This document shows positions 8,310 through 16,162 of a stretch of 58,385 nt of DNA, in pieces. Positions within the stretch are counted from its first letter, which is position 1, and each line of letters starts with the position of its first letter. Made by a program: the position numbers and the translations under genes. A model generated the notes under the pieces. The model had not been told where the DNA came from, ran no database searches, and worked only from the letters and a program-made list of their open reading frames with translations. This DNA is from Euryarchaeota archaeon UBA130 (lineage in GTDB: Archaea > Thermoplasmatota > Poseidoniia > Poseidoniales > Thalassarchaeaceae): the NCBI GenBank assembly GCA_002505775.1, contig DAVY01000011.1:1-58385 (forward strand), read 5' to 3'.

Positions 8310-9557
8310 ATGACAATGAGTGGCGGTGGATTGTTGGAGAAGGCTATGGGGCAACAGATGTCGTCTGATGGTGAATCAATGGTAAATGAGGTAGTTGCAG
8401 AGGCATTACCCCAGCCCATCCCTTCTAGAAAATTTGAGATATCACTCCCCGTTAAGATCGGTGCGGCCGTTGGTCTCCTAGCATTCATTCTGATGTGGTT
8501 CCTCGACAGCTACACTCTGCAAGACATTGTAGACCCAGTTCCTTTCGGACTGATTCCTCTTTCATTATTTGCAGGCTCTTTCTACATGGTCTGGAATGGA
8601 TTGGGCAGGCAGAAAACAGTCGTCATCGTGATATGTTATCTGATGTTAGCTGCTGTTCCTTACATCGCAGGCATGACTTTCTCAGAGTCCATCACTATCT
8701 CTGAAAGTGAGCTATCGGATGACTCCACAGAAATAACACTAACAATAAGGGGGTCATCTCCAGCTTCCTCTGCCGATGTATCGATAACATATGGGGGAGA
8801 ATCGGTTTACCAGGAAAATTTACCATTCTCCATAGATAGATCGGACGGAATAGGAGATTATGGTGAGATAACCCTGTTGGTATCCGATTGGTACTCGGGA
8901 AACTCTCATTCCTCGAATGACTATGTTGTGACAGTATCAGCTGGATCTTCCGAAGCGTCATTCTTGCTACAGTCCATCCACCTTCAGAGGACGATTGACG
9001 ACGTTAAGAGTGCAACCGCCGCATCAATAGGTACTGGAGCGGACTGCGATAGTTCCAAGGACTCGTGCGTCATTGGAGTTGCTCTAACGGCTTGGGCTGG
9101 ATTGGACGCTATTGGCTCCAACCCCCCAGGGGGGCTTCCTTATGCCGACTACACTCTTGATGCCACGCTAACTCACGAGAGCGGCACCGTCGCAATTTCA
9201 TATCCCACAGTTACCGTAGTGAACGGTCTCGCTCAGTGGGATTCTGGAAACGGACAATATGGCGGAGGCTCTGCTAATGTCGGTGCAGAGGGCTCTCAAC
9301 TACCGCTCGAAGGGTCTGTAGACGACTTTAATCTGAACACCAGATATATCCCAATCGAGGATTGGGGGACAGATGATTATGGCTGTTACGAGTTCACGGT
9401 ATCTGTAACCCAAAACTCGCCTTGGTCTGACGGGACAGCTGTAACATACACTTCGTTTTACGATTACGAGGAGCAGGGAGGGGATCAGGAAAATGACCCC
9501 AACAATACTAATCCACAGGACACAGAAGAAGCATGGACTGTGACTAACAGTTGCTAG
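8310..9557 (+). CDS. Three-TM membrane protein with C-terminal ectodomain, unknown function
   Basis: The 415-aa protein has a cytoplasmic N-terminus of about 45 residues and three TMs (VKIGAAVGLLAFILMWFLD, FGLIPLSLFAGSFYMVWNG, TVVIVICYLMLAAVPYIAG), which put the remaining roughly 290 residues outside. The ectodomain is rich in Ser, Asp and Gly with beta-strand character, and has four Cys: a C-x6-C pair (GADCDSSKDSCVIG) in the middle, and one Cys in DDYGCYEF and another at the very end (TNSC). These may form disulfides. I do not recognise a named family. It runs in the same direction as the preceding surface gene with a 71-base gap. Confidence 0.75.
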   Translation: MTMSGGGLLEKAMGQQMSSDGESMVNEVVAEALPQPIPSRKFEISLPVKIGAAVGLLAFILMWFLDSYTLQDIVDPVPFGLIPLSLFAGSFYMVWNGLGRQKTVVIVICYLMLAAVPYIAGMTFSESITISESELSDDSTEITLTIRGSSPASSADVSITYGGESVYQENLPFSIDRSDGIGDYGEITLLVSDWYSGNSHSSNDYVVTVSAGSSEASFLLQSIHLQRTIDDVKSATAASIGTGADCDSSKDSCVIGVALTAWAGLDAIGSNPPGGLPYADYTLDATLTHESGTVAISYPTVTVVNGLAQWDSGNGQYGGGSANVGAEGSQLPLEGSVDDFNLNTRYIPIEDWGTDDYGCYEFTVSVTQNSPWSDGTAVTYTSFYDYEEQGGDQENDPNNTNPQDTEEAWTVTNSC

Positions 9558-9646
9558 CCGTCAAGGGCCTAGAAAATTCCGCGGTATATTCGCTCTTCCA
9601 AAGAATAATACTAGCAGTTAAGCGTAAGACCCTGATTCGCCACGAT

Positions 9647-10534
9647 ATGAATACCTCCCGTAGTGTTGTTGAGATTGTACCAACACACATCGTCACAGAA
9701 GGGGGGGGCTTCAAGGTACGTCGCCCGTTCAGGATGGGGAAGGTAATGAGCCCATTCCTCCTCATTGATGAGATGGGCCCAGTCAACTATGGTCCCGGTG
9801 AAGCTGTTGGGGCACCGTGGCACCCTCATCGTGGATTTGAGACAGTTACCTACCTTCTGGATGGGAGGATGAGGCATGAGGATAGTGCAGGCAATCAGGG
9901 GGAACTGAATCCTGGAGACGTCCAGTGGATGACGGCAGGACGTGGAATAATCCACTGCGAGGAGCCACATGAGGAGATGCTCAGAGACGGAGGAAGGACC
10001 CATGGTTTCCAGATTTGGGTCAATCTCCCCGCATCCCACAAAATGATGCGACCTAGATATCAGGAGGTACCCTCGTCCGAATCCCCCACGGTAGAAAAGA
10101 ACGGGGTATGGGCAAGGGTGATTGCAGGGGAATGCATGGGCGAGGAGTCGGCTATAGACACCAAAATCCCGATCAGCCTAATTCATGTAAAAATGAACAG
10201 TGGTTCACGTTTGTCACAAGAACTCGAATCTGGACTCAACGGAATGATATACGTATTCGGAGGAGAGATAGAAATAGAAAACGAAACTAAAGTGAAAATC
10301 AACCCTGTTGCATTTGGCGTAAGGGCGAAACAGCAGATCAAAGATGGAGAGTTAGGAATTCTCTCAGAGGGTGATGTAATTTCGATCAAATCCAAATCGG
10401 ACTCTGAATTTCTTATTCTTGCCGGTCCAGAGTTGAACGAACCAATTTCTCGTTATGGGCCATTTGTGATGAACACGAGAGAAGAGATAGAGCAGGCCTT
10501 CATCGACTACAGAAATGGTAACTTCGTAGGTTAA
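9647..10534 (+). CDS. Pirin family protein (cupin)
   Basis: I placed the start at ATG 9647, which gives the usual pirin length (295 aa); the frame upstream overlaps the previous gene and has no pirin similarity. The N-terminal cupin has the pirin signature WHPHRGFETV, then IIHCEEP; the four metal ligands of pirins are all present as H59, H61, H103 and E105. A second cupin-like half follows (about 165-275, with GLNGMIYVFGGEIEI). Pirins bind Fe or other metals; some act as quercetin 2,3-dioxygenases, others as regulators. The substrate here is unknown. The gene ends tail-to-tail with the Fe-S protein gene: the two stop codons share the palindrome TTAA at 10531-10534. Confidence 0.93.
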   Translation: MNTSRSVVEIVPTHIVTEGGGFKVRRPFRMGKVMSPFLLIDEMGPVNYGPGEAVGAPWHPHRGFETVTYLLDGRMRHEDSAGNQGELNPGDVQWMTAGRGIIHCEEPHEEMLRDGGRTHGFQIWVNLPASHKMMRPRYQEVPSSESPTVEKNGVWARVIAGECMGEESAIDTKIPISLIHVKMNSGSRLSQELESGLNGMIYVFGGEIEIENETKVKINPVAFGVRAKQQIKDGELGILSEGDVISIKSKSDSEFLILAGPELNEPISRYGPFVMNTREEIEQAFIDYRNGNFVG

Positions 10535-10893
10535 CCGAGATCCCTCAATCGAACTATGGACTCTCCCACGCGTACAAACCGCCTAGCTTCCAGAATTTCC
10601 GGTAGCTTGGAACCTTCCTTTTTCTCTGATGATTCAATCGCCCATTCGACGATAGCCTCGTAATCGTCCAAACTACTTAGCTCTCCGAGCCAGATCTTCC
10701 CACTCCCAGTGTTCAATAATGAAACATTGTGCATACTGCAAGGTCCAAGACAATCTGATATTGTGAGCTTTACTGCTTCACCTATGCGATTCGCCTCCCA
10801 AGCGGCCTCTAATTCATCAATTGGAACTTCGTTATGTCCTTTCTCTACACGGCCACAGCAACACCCATTGCAAATAATTACTGAAATCGACAA
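10531..10893 (-). CDS. Thioredoxin-like [2Fe-2S] ferredoxin-type protein beside CobW
   Basis: This 120-aa protein has the Cys pattern of the thioredoxin-like ferredoxin family: C8 and a C11-C12-C13 cluster near the N-terminus (ICNGCCCG), and C48-x3-C52 (DCLGPC) after a helix. Four of these would hold a [2Fe-2S] cluster; the extra Cys in the CCC run are unusual. Translation starts at TTG 10893, preceded by a strong GGAGG seven bases upstream. It is 30 bases downstream of the CobW-type GTPase gene and surely in the same operon; small Fe-S proteins of this kind often sit beside CobW genes. A role in metal handling together with the GTPase is inference. Confidence 0.75.
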   Translation of the reverse strand: MSISVIICNGCCCGRVEKGHNEVPIDELEAAWEANRIGEAVKLTISDCLGPCSMHNVSLLNTGSGKIWLGELSSLDDYEAIVEWAIESSEKKEGSKLPEILEARRFVRVGESIVRLRDLG

Positions 10894-10900
10894 TTCCGAT

Positions 10901-10905
10901 CCTCC
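10901..10905 (-). promoter_or_regulatory. Ribosome-binding site GGAGG deciding a TTG start
   Basis: GGAGG lies 7 bases before TTG 10893. No ATG or GTG in this frame gives a product with the first Cys motif so well placed, so the TTG start is well supported. Confidence 0.6.
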
Positions 10906-10923
10906 GATAAAATAATGATTGAA

Positions 10924-12111
10924 TCAAACCATTTCAATGACATAATTATCATTGTCGACTGGAACCCAAACATTAGTTTTCTCTTCATTTTGTATTTCTA
11001 CACGGTAGGGATTTCCCTGATCCCAGCACTTCAGAATCTTTCCTTCTGTGAACTCGCCAATATTGGCATAGACTCTATCGCCGACTCTGAAGCGTAGTTT
11101 CTCAGCCTTGCAATCCATCAGTCCTGCCTGTAAGGCATCATGGTCTAGATTTCGTCCTATGAAGACGAATCTACACTCTCTCTCCTCGCCTTCTTCCCAG
11201 TGGAAATCATCACTAAAGTCTCCTCCAAATAGCATATGGACACCTTGAAATACGAATTTCTGATTCATACCCTTCACAGCAAGTATTCCCTTGTAACGGA
11301 ACAGGTCTTCAGCCTTATCACGCATCAAGTCCCCAATCCATGCCTCCAGTTTGTTTATGTTGAGCTCTCCAGCAAACTTCGCGCTAGTCGATGTCACACG
11401 CTGATCGTGTTCGTGCTCTGAATCTGTATCTAGGAACTCAGGATCCATCTCCAACGTCCTTTCCAAGTCGAAAGAACCGATTCCTATCAGCTCAGCTGGA
11501 TCTATGATACTGTTTTCTGTTTGGTAAATGGGAGCGAAACCATTTATCGATTTGATAGTACTCTCAACTTCTTCAAGCCTCTCCTGCGATACTAGGTCTA
11601 TCTTGTTGAGCAGAATCCTGTCTGCGAATGCGAGTTGCTCCACAGCTTCGTTTTCTACGTCTTCGGGTTTTTCCTCCTCAACGTGCTGGGTTATGTGCTT
11701 AGCATCAACAACCGTGATGATCCCATCGAGTTTGTACCTGTCAACAACCCTCTCGTCTACGAAGAATGTCTGAGCGACTGGAGCTGGGTCCGCCAGCCCC
11801 GTCGTTTCTATAAGTACCCCGTCAAAGTCCTTGATTCTGTCATACATCCCATCCAGTAGTTCAGTTAGGTCACCTCTCACAGTACAGCATATGCATCCGT
11901 TCATCACCTCGATTATGCTCTCCTCTGAGCTCTCGACGATTATGTTCTCGTCAATCCCGATGTCTCCGAACTCATTCTCGATAATCGCGAACTTCATATT
12001 GTGCTCTGTACTGGAAAGGATATGATTCAGAAGGGTAGTCTTTCCAGAACCAAGAAAACCAGTGAGAACAGTTACAGGTAATCTCTTATCATCATCGCTT
12101 CGTACAATCAT
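10924..12111 (-). CDS. CobW/ZNG1-family metal chaperone GTPase with extra C-terminal domain
   Basis: The 395-aa protein belongs to the COG0523 G3E GTPases that deliver metal (often zinc) to client proteins. Visible motifs are the P-loop GFLGSGKTTLL (18-28), the family metal site GCICC (C73-x-C75-C76), switch II ETTGLADP, and the NKID guanine motif. A His/Asp-rich stretch EHEHDQR lies between the GTPase part and the CobW C-terminal domain (about 245-330, FRYKGILAVKG). Unusual is the last 60 residues (KLRFRVGDRVYANIG to the end), which look like a small SH3/Tudor-type barrel not found in standard CobW proteins. The gene is followed by the Fe-S protein gene and has its own TATA box at 12141-12150. 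Which metal it handles cannot be told from sequence. Confidence 0.92.
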   Translation of the reverse strand: MIVRSDDDKRLPVTVLTGFLGSGKTTLLNHILSSTEHNMKFAIIENEFGDIGIDENIIVESSEESIIEVMNGCICCTVRGDLTELLDGMYDRIKDFDGVLIETTGLADPAPVAQTFFVDERVVDRYKLDGIITVVDAKHITQHVEEEKPEDVENEAVEQLAFADRILLNKIDLVSQERLEEVESTIKSINGFAPIYQTENSIIDPAELIGIGSFDLERTLEMDPEFLDTDSEHEHDQRVTSTSAKFAGELNINKLEAWIGDLMRDKAEDLFRYKGILAVKGMNQKFVFQGVHMLFGGDFSDDFHWEEGEERECRFVFIGRNLDHDALQAGLMDCKAEKLRFRVGDRVYANIGEFTEGKILKCWDQGNPYRVEIQNEEKTNVWVPVDNDNYVIEMV

Positions 12112-12140
12112 CTTACCACCAGCCAGTGTGGCTGAGGGGG

Positions 12141-12150
12141 ATTTTATAAT
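12141..12150 (-). promoter_or_regulatory. TATA box of the CobW-type gene
   Basis: On the minus strand this reads ATTATAAAAT, centred about 34 bases before ATG 12111, giving a very short leader. The interval 12112-12211 also holds a T tract (CTATTTTTG on the minus strand) that probably terminates the upstream surface protein gene. Confidence 0.5.
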
Positions 12151-12211
12151 TGCGACTAATAATGCATCATTACCAGTTTATTACTCACAACAAAAATAGC
12201 AATGATATTCA

Positions 12212-13951
12212 CTATATTTCTCTAACGTAATCTTCCTCTTCCTCTTCGACTTGTGAACTACTTCTGACTAACCACATTCCTACCAACAAAACAGATACGA
12301 ATATCGCAACCAGTATGGAAACCATTGGAAGCCCCTCATCGTCCACACTCTCTGTCCATGATATGGTATCAGATGTAATCGAGCCACCTCCGAATGAATT
12401 ATCAGAGACCAGTTGTGTAGGAGTAAGAACCCGACAATTCAATGTGAAATACCCTGTCTCCCCCCCTCTCCAATCAAAGATTATCTCACCGGACTCGCCA
12501 GCACCAAGTACAATTCCCTGGAAACCACCTATGTCAGCGTCCAAGCCTGTCTCCACCACCTCACAAGAGATGTAGAAACTGGCAGGAGCACTTCCACTGT
12601 TGTAGAACGATGCACGAATCGGAACAGACCCGCCCGCATAGCCAACAAGATTCTGGCCATCATCTTCATTGACGAACTCCAGTGCTAACCACTCAACATA
12701 GGGGGTATTGCCTCCAACATACTGCGTATCTTGCCAACTCAGAGGTATCGAGTATCCCCCGTAGTCATCTATTCCGGAGCCATCGGGGTTCCATCCTGTT
12801 CTGTATGAGATTATCTCGATTGTAGCCGCCTCTTTCCAGATGGTGCCATTTGACCAGCCGATCTCTACGACCCTCTCTCCTCCTCCATTGATGATGGCCT
12901 CCCCAAGGTCATTGCTGAAGGACTCGAACGATGTGGATTCGGAAACGCCCATGCTATTTACCCTGAAAACCACCCCTTTGGAATCGAAAATTACCTTCTG
13001 ATCCACAATCCTCCTTTCCCATCTGTCTGTGAATCCTCCGCTCCCATTGGAATTTTCCCAGGTTATCTCACTGAATCCTGTTCCCCTTACATCATGGTCA
13101 TCCAGGCTGTTACTGAATGTTGAGTTAGTTATTCGGACGACAGAACCGTCCCCTAGGGATATTATTGGTCCGACCCTATCAAAACTACTATCATTGGAAA
13201 CAATGGACCCGTATTCGCCGATGGTTAATTTGGCCCCGATTAGGTAAGAGCTACTCATACTCATGTGTCCGTTTACCACGATTTCAGACTGTCTAGGACC
13301 TGCCGCCATCATATTCATTCTATCAAGGTGAACTCCCTCGATTACTATCTCTGAATTGCCAACCTCAATAACAACCTCTGATACTGAAACCGATGATTGC
13401 CCATAGCCTATCAAGCCGATCCAAATTTCCTCATCATCTACATCGCTGAACTCGAATGTGTGACTGCTTCCGTTTAGTGAGATTGGTTCCGAGTCACCCA
13501 CAAACGCTTGGCCCCCGTAGTAGCTGACCCCTCCAACGGAATGCATGGTCATGGTGAAATCTCCCTCTATGCCATCATTAGGGACTCTGAATGAGGCCCT
13601 GCTTTCTTCATCCCAGTAACCATATCCCATCAATCCATTGCCACAATCCATTCCGTCTGGATTCCCAGGCTCATCCCAGATTCCGCATTGGAGTATGGAA
13701 TTATCCAGATTTAGGATTCCTCCCTCATCAACCATGATATTACAGCTCAAGTCGACTAATGTGTCTCTGATTGTGAGTACCCCTCCATCGGCGACTCTGA
13801 TGTCATCGCGACATTGGTATACTTCGTCAGAATCCCAAGAAACGCTTGTATCTATAACAGTCTCAGATTCTTGTCCAGATGCAACTCCACTTGCCATCAT
13901 CGTGGAAGCTATGATAATCAGTGCCTGAAGCATGGCAATTCTCTTGCTCAT
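12212..13951 (-). CDS. Beta-helix-like surface protein with C-terminal anchor
   Basis: I chose ATG 13951 over the in-frame TTG at 13975 because the signal peptide (KRIAMLQALIIIASTMMASGVASGQ) then starts normally. The mature protein opens with short repeated strands (GGVLTIRDTLVDL, GGILNLDNSILQC, GSVVRITNSTFSN) typical of a right-handed beta-helix, then a beta-sandwich resembling NEW3/CARDB (FYNSGSAPASFYISC, GESGEIIFDW) and a C-terminal TM (MVSILVAIFVSVLLVGMWLV) with an acidic tail rich in Glu. A few Cys (CNIMV, LQCGIW, DCGNG) may form disulfides. No enzyme motif is seen. The neighbouring carS gene diverges from it. Confidence 0.75.
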   Translation of the reverse strand: MSKRIAMLQALIIIASTMMASGVASGQESETVIDTSVSWDSDEVYQCRDDIRVADGGVLTIRDTLVDLSCNIMVDEGGILNLDNSILQCGIWDEPGNPDGMDCGNGLMGYGYWDEESRASFRVPNDGIEGDFTMTMHSVGGVSYYGGQAFVGDSEPISLNGSSHTFEFSDVDDEEIWIGLIGYGQSSVSVSEVVIEVGNSEIVIEGVHLDRMNMMAAGPRQSEIVVNGHMSMSSSYLIGAKLTIGEYGSIVSNDSSFDRVGPIISLGDGSVVRITNSTFSNSLDDHDVRGTGFSEITWENSNGSGGFTDRWERRIVDQKVIFDSKGVVFRVNSMGVSESTSFESFSNDLGEAIINGGGERVVEIGWSNGTIWKEAATIEIISYRTGWNPDGSGIDDYGGYSIPLSWQDTQYVGGNTPYVEWLALEFVNEDDGQNLVGYAGGSVPIRASFYNSGSAPASFYISCEVVETGLDADIGGFQGIVLGAGESGEIIFDWRGGETGYFTLNCRVLTPTQLVSDNSFGGGSITSDTISWTESVDDEGLPMVSILVAIFVSVLLVGMWLVRSSSQVEEEEEDYVREI

Positions 13952-14061
13952 AGCCCTGGGTGTTACAACTGGCAAATCAATGATTTCCCTGCTGAAGTCG
14001 GAATTAGTGCGTATGCTACGGTTACCAAATTACTCATACACCGACAACGACTGGGCATGTC

Positions 14062-14751
14062 GTGGAAACTGTACAGACCCTTTCTCAGTCATTCAATGAC
14101 TCATCATGGGGATTTGCACTGAACATCGCGACAGTACTGATCATGTATGGTCCATTTTACTTGGCCAATACCGGTGCAATGCTTTTCGGGAAATGGATTC
14201 CAGATAGACTCGGATTTGATAGCTTGGTGATAGATAGGGGGAGGACACTCGGCGATGGATTCAGGGTACTGGGGGATGGAAAAACGTGGAATGGTTTCCT
14301 AGGAGGCGCATTTTTTAGTGGCATTCTAGCAATACTCTCACATAATTTCTTCAGAGGGAGGTCAGAATCAGGATCTAGGCCATTCATCGACCCTACACTG
14401 TGGGCATCGCAGGACGATTGGTTCTGGATCGGAAATGAGTGGGGGGCGGCCTTTACAATGGGATTCACACTAGGTATCGCATGCATGAGCGGGGATTTGA
14501 TAGGATCGTTTTTCAAAAGGAGGAAAGGACACAAGAGAGAGGGCTCGGAGAGCTCACAGGCGCCCCTCCTTGATACAATGACATTCGCCGTCACTATCTT
14601 CATGGCTTCTTTCATATTATTTGACGGCCAGATAATCACTAGTCCCGACCTAGTCGATGAAATCCTTGCCCTACTGGTGCTCACTCCTGTGATTCATAGA
14701 GCGGCGAACATATTAGGATACAAACTCGGCCTTAAGTCCGTTCCTTACTGA
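14062..14751 (+). CDS. carS: CDP-archaeol synthase (CTP:2,3-di-O-geranylgeranylglycerol phosphate cytidylyltransferase)
   Basis: CarS activates archaeal lipid precursor DGGGP with CTP to give CDP-archaeol, the substrate for polar head-group attachment; it acts in the membrane. The 229-aa protein shows the family pattern: PFYLANTGAMLFGK in the first TM region, then GRTLGDGFRVLGDGKTWNGFLGG, GDLIGSFFKRRKGHKREG and PLLDTMTF. Four or five TMs are visible, as in CarS, plus a short N-terminal extension. Translation starts at GTG 14062; an out-of-frame ATG lies five bases earlier, at 14057. It is followed 42 bases later by purD on the same strand, a pairing with no obvious functional logic. Confidence 0.93.
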   Translation: METVQTLSQSFNDSSWGFALNIATVLIMYGPFYLANTGAMLFGKWIPDRLGFDSLVIDRGRTLGDGFRVLGDGKTWNGFLGGAFFSGILAILSHNFFRGRSESGSRPFIDPTLWASQDDWFWIGNEWGAAFTMGFTLGIACMSGDLIGSFFKRRKGHKREGSESSQAPLLDTMTFAVTIFMASFILFDGQIITSPDLVDEILALLVLTPVIHRAANILGYKLGLKSVPY

Positions 14752-14793
14752 AAGAATCAGCAGAGTTATTTCTGGATCGCCTTACGGTCTCTC

Positions 14794-16071
14794 ATGGAGG
14801 GAATGACCGTATTGATAGTCGGTTCCGGCGGAAGGGAGCATGCTATTTCCATTGGCCTACATCAGAGCCATTCCGTAGGGTCGATTCACATTGCTCCTGG
14901 AAATGCTGGTACCGCAATGGTAGGGACTAACCATCCAGTGGAAGCCTCCAATATCGATGGGCTAGTCAGTTTGGCAAGGGAAATCGATGCCGATCTGGTA
15001 GTCATCGGTCCAGAGGGGCCTCTAGTTGAAGGGATAACGGACAGGCTCAGAGAAATCTCGATACCTTGTTTCGGGCCTCATTCAGAGGGTGCGATGTTGG
15101 AAGGATCAAAAATGCATGCAAAAGATCTGATGAAACAATTAAGCATCCCCACAGCAGCTGTAACAAGACTCGACCACAATTCTGACATCAAGCATTTTCT
15201 CGTTCAAAACCCTCCTCCATGGGTGGTAAAGAGAGATGTCTTGGCTGCGGGCAAGGGAGTTGTGGTGACATCAGAAACTGATGAAGCTGAGAGATTTATT
15301 CATGACTCAATCGAAAAGGATGGATTTGTGATTGTCGAGGAGTTTCTCGATGGAGAAGAGGCATCATTGCTGGTAATCATGGATGAGTCGGGCTATGTTT
15401 GTTTACCACCGAGTCAAGACCACAAAAGGGCATGGGACGGGGACAAGGGCCCCAATACCGGAGGAATGGGAGCCTATGCCCCAGCACCAGTTGTAACCCC
15501 CTCTGTCCACAGCAGGGTTTTGAAGGAGATAGTCGAGCCTATGCACCACTATCTTAGAAATCAATCGGTTCCATACAGGGGGGTTCTCTATGTCGGATTG
15601 ATGATAGACTCTGACGGTAGACCCAGTGTGGTAGAGTTCAATGTAAGGTTCGGAGACCCTGAGACACAAGTAACCATCCCACTGATTGAAAGTGACCTCG
15701 GGGAGATCCTTCTTGCGGCCGCAGAAGGAAATATTTCCAGCCTGGATCCTGTCTTCTCCACTCTCTCATCCGCAACAGTGGTCCTCGCATCGGAGGGATA
15801 CCCAGATTTATCCAAGACCGGGAAGGAAATCTCAGGGGCTGACGTGACGATCGATGAGGGGCTATCCAGGGGATATGTTCATTTCGCAGGGGCAATCATG
15901 CAAGGTGGCAAGATGGTTTCCTCCGGGGGCAGGGTTTTAGCGGCGACTGGAATCGCGCCCAAATTATCCCAAGCCATCGATGTTGCATACCAAATTATCG
16001 ACTCGATTACACTAGAAGGATCACACTTCAGAAACGATATCGGGCACAGGGCACTGCCTCCCAAAGAGTAA
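14794..16071 (+). CDS. purD: Phosphoribosylamine-glycine ligase (GAR synthetase)
   Basis: PurD joins glycine to phosphoribosylamine with ATP, the second step of purine synthesis, in the cytosol. The length (425 aa) is normal for the single enzyme. The N-terminal domain begins VLIVGSGGREHAI, followed by HIAPGNAGTA and IGPEGPLVEGI; the ATP-grasp part has VVKRDVLAAGKGVVV, EEFLDGEEASLLV, the hallmark DHKRAWDGDKGPNTGGMGAYAP, and the C-terminal VEFNVRFGDPETQ motif with the metal-binding Glu and Asn. ATG 14803 is an alternative start three codons in. No other pur genes are adjacent. Confidence 0.97.
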   Translation: MEGMTVLIVGSGGREHAISIGLHQSHSVGSIHIAPGNAGTAMVGTNHPVEASNIDGLVSLAREIDADLVVIGPEGPLVEGITDRLREISIPCFGPHSEGAMLEGSKMHAKDLMKQLSIPTAAVTRLDHNSDIKHFLVQNPPPWVVKRDVLAAGKGVVVTSETDEAERFIHDSIEKDGFVIVEEFLDGEEASLLVIMDESGYVCLPPSQDHKRAWDGDKGPNTGGMGAYAPAPVVTPSVHSRVLKEIVEPMHHYLRNQSVPYRGVLYVGLMIDSDGRPSVVEFNVRFGDPETQVTIPLIESDLGEILLAAAEGNISSLDPVFSTLSSATVVLASEGYPDLSKTGKEISGADVTIDEGLSRGYVHFAGAIMQGGKMVSSGGRVLAATGIAPKLSQAIDVAYQIIDSITLEGSHFRNDIGHRALPPKE

Positions 16072-16110
16072 CTTTTTGCCAGTGTAACTAGATCTCGTCT
16101 CTGAGAACGG

Positions 16111-16116
16111 TTATAA
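16111..16116 (+). promoter_or_regulatory. TATA box before the giant aglB gene
   Basis: TTATAA within GGTTATAACAG predicts transcription start near 16138-16141, leaving a leader of about 30 bases that begins with the small hairpin at 16141-16154. Confidence 0.5.
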
Positions 16117-16140
16117 CAGAATGTAAAATCGCGACGACGC

Positions 16141-16154
16141 TAGCCTTCAGGCTA
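16141..16154 (+). promoter_or_regulatory. Short inverted repeat at the predicted mRNA 5' end of aglB
   Basis: TAGCCT and AGGCTA are perfect inverted copies separated by TC; in RNA this would be a 5-bp stem with a UUCA loop. It sits between the TATA box and a GGTGA ribosome-binding sequence (16162-16166). It could protect the 5' end or act as an operator; the repeat is short enough to be chance. Confidence 0.35.
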
Positions 16155-16162
16155 AGCAGACG

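Noticed and set aside
14157..14684. Long minus-strand frame (175 codons) opposite carS
   Set aside because: It is antisense to a clear CarS, with composition of a shadow frame and no recognisable motif.
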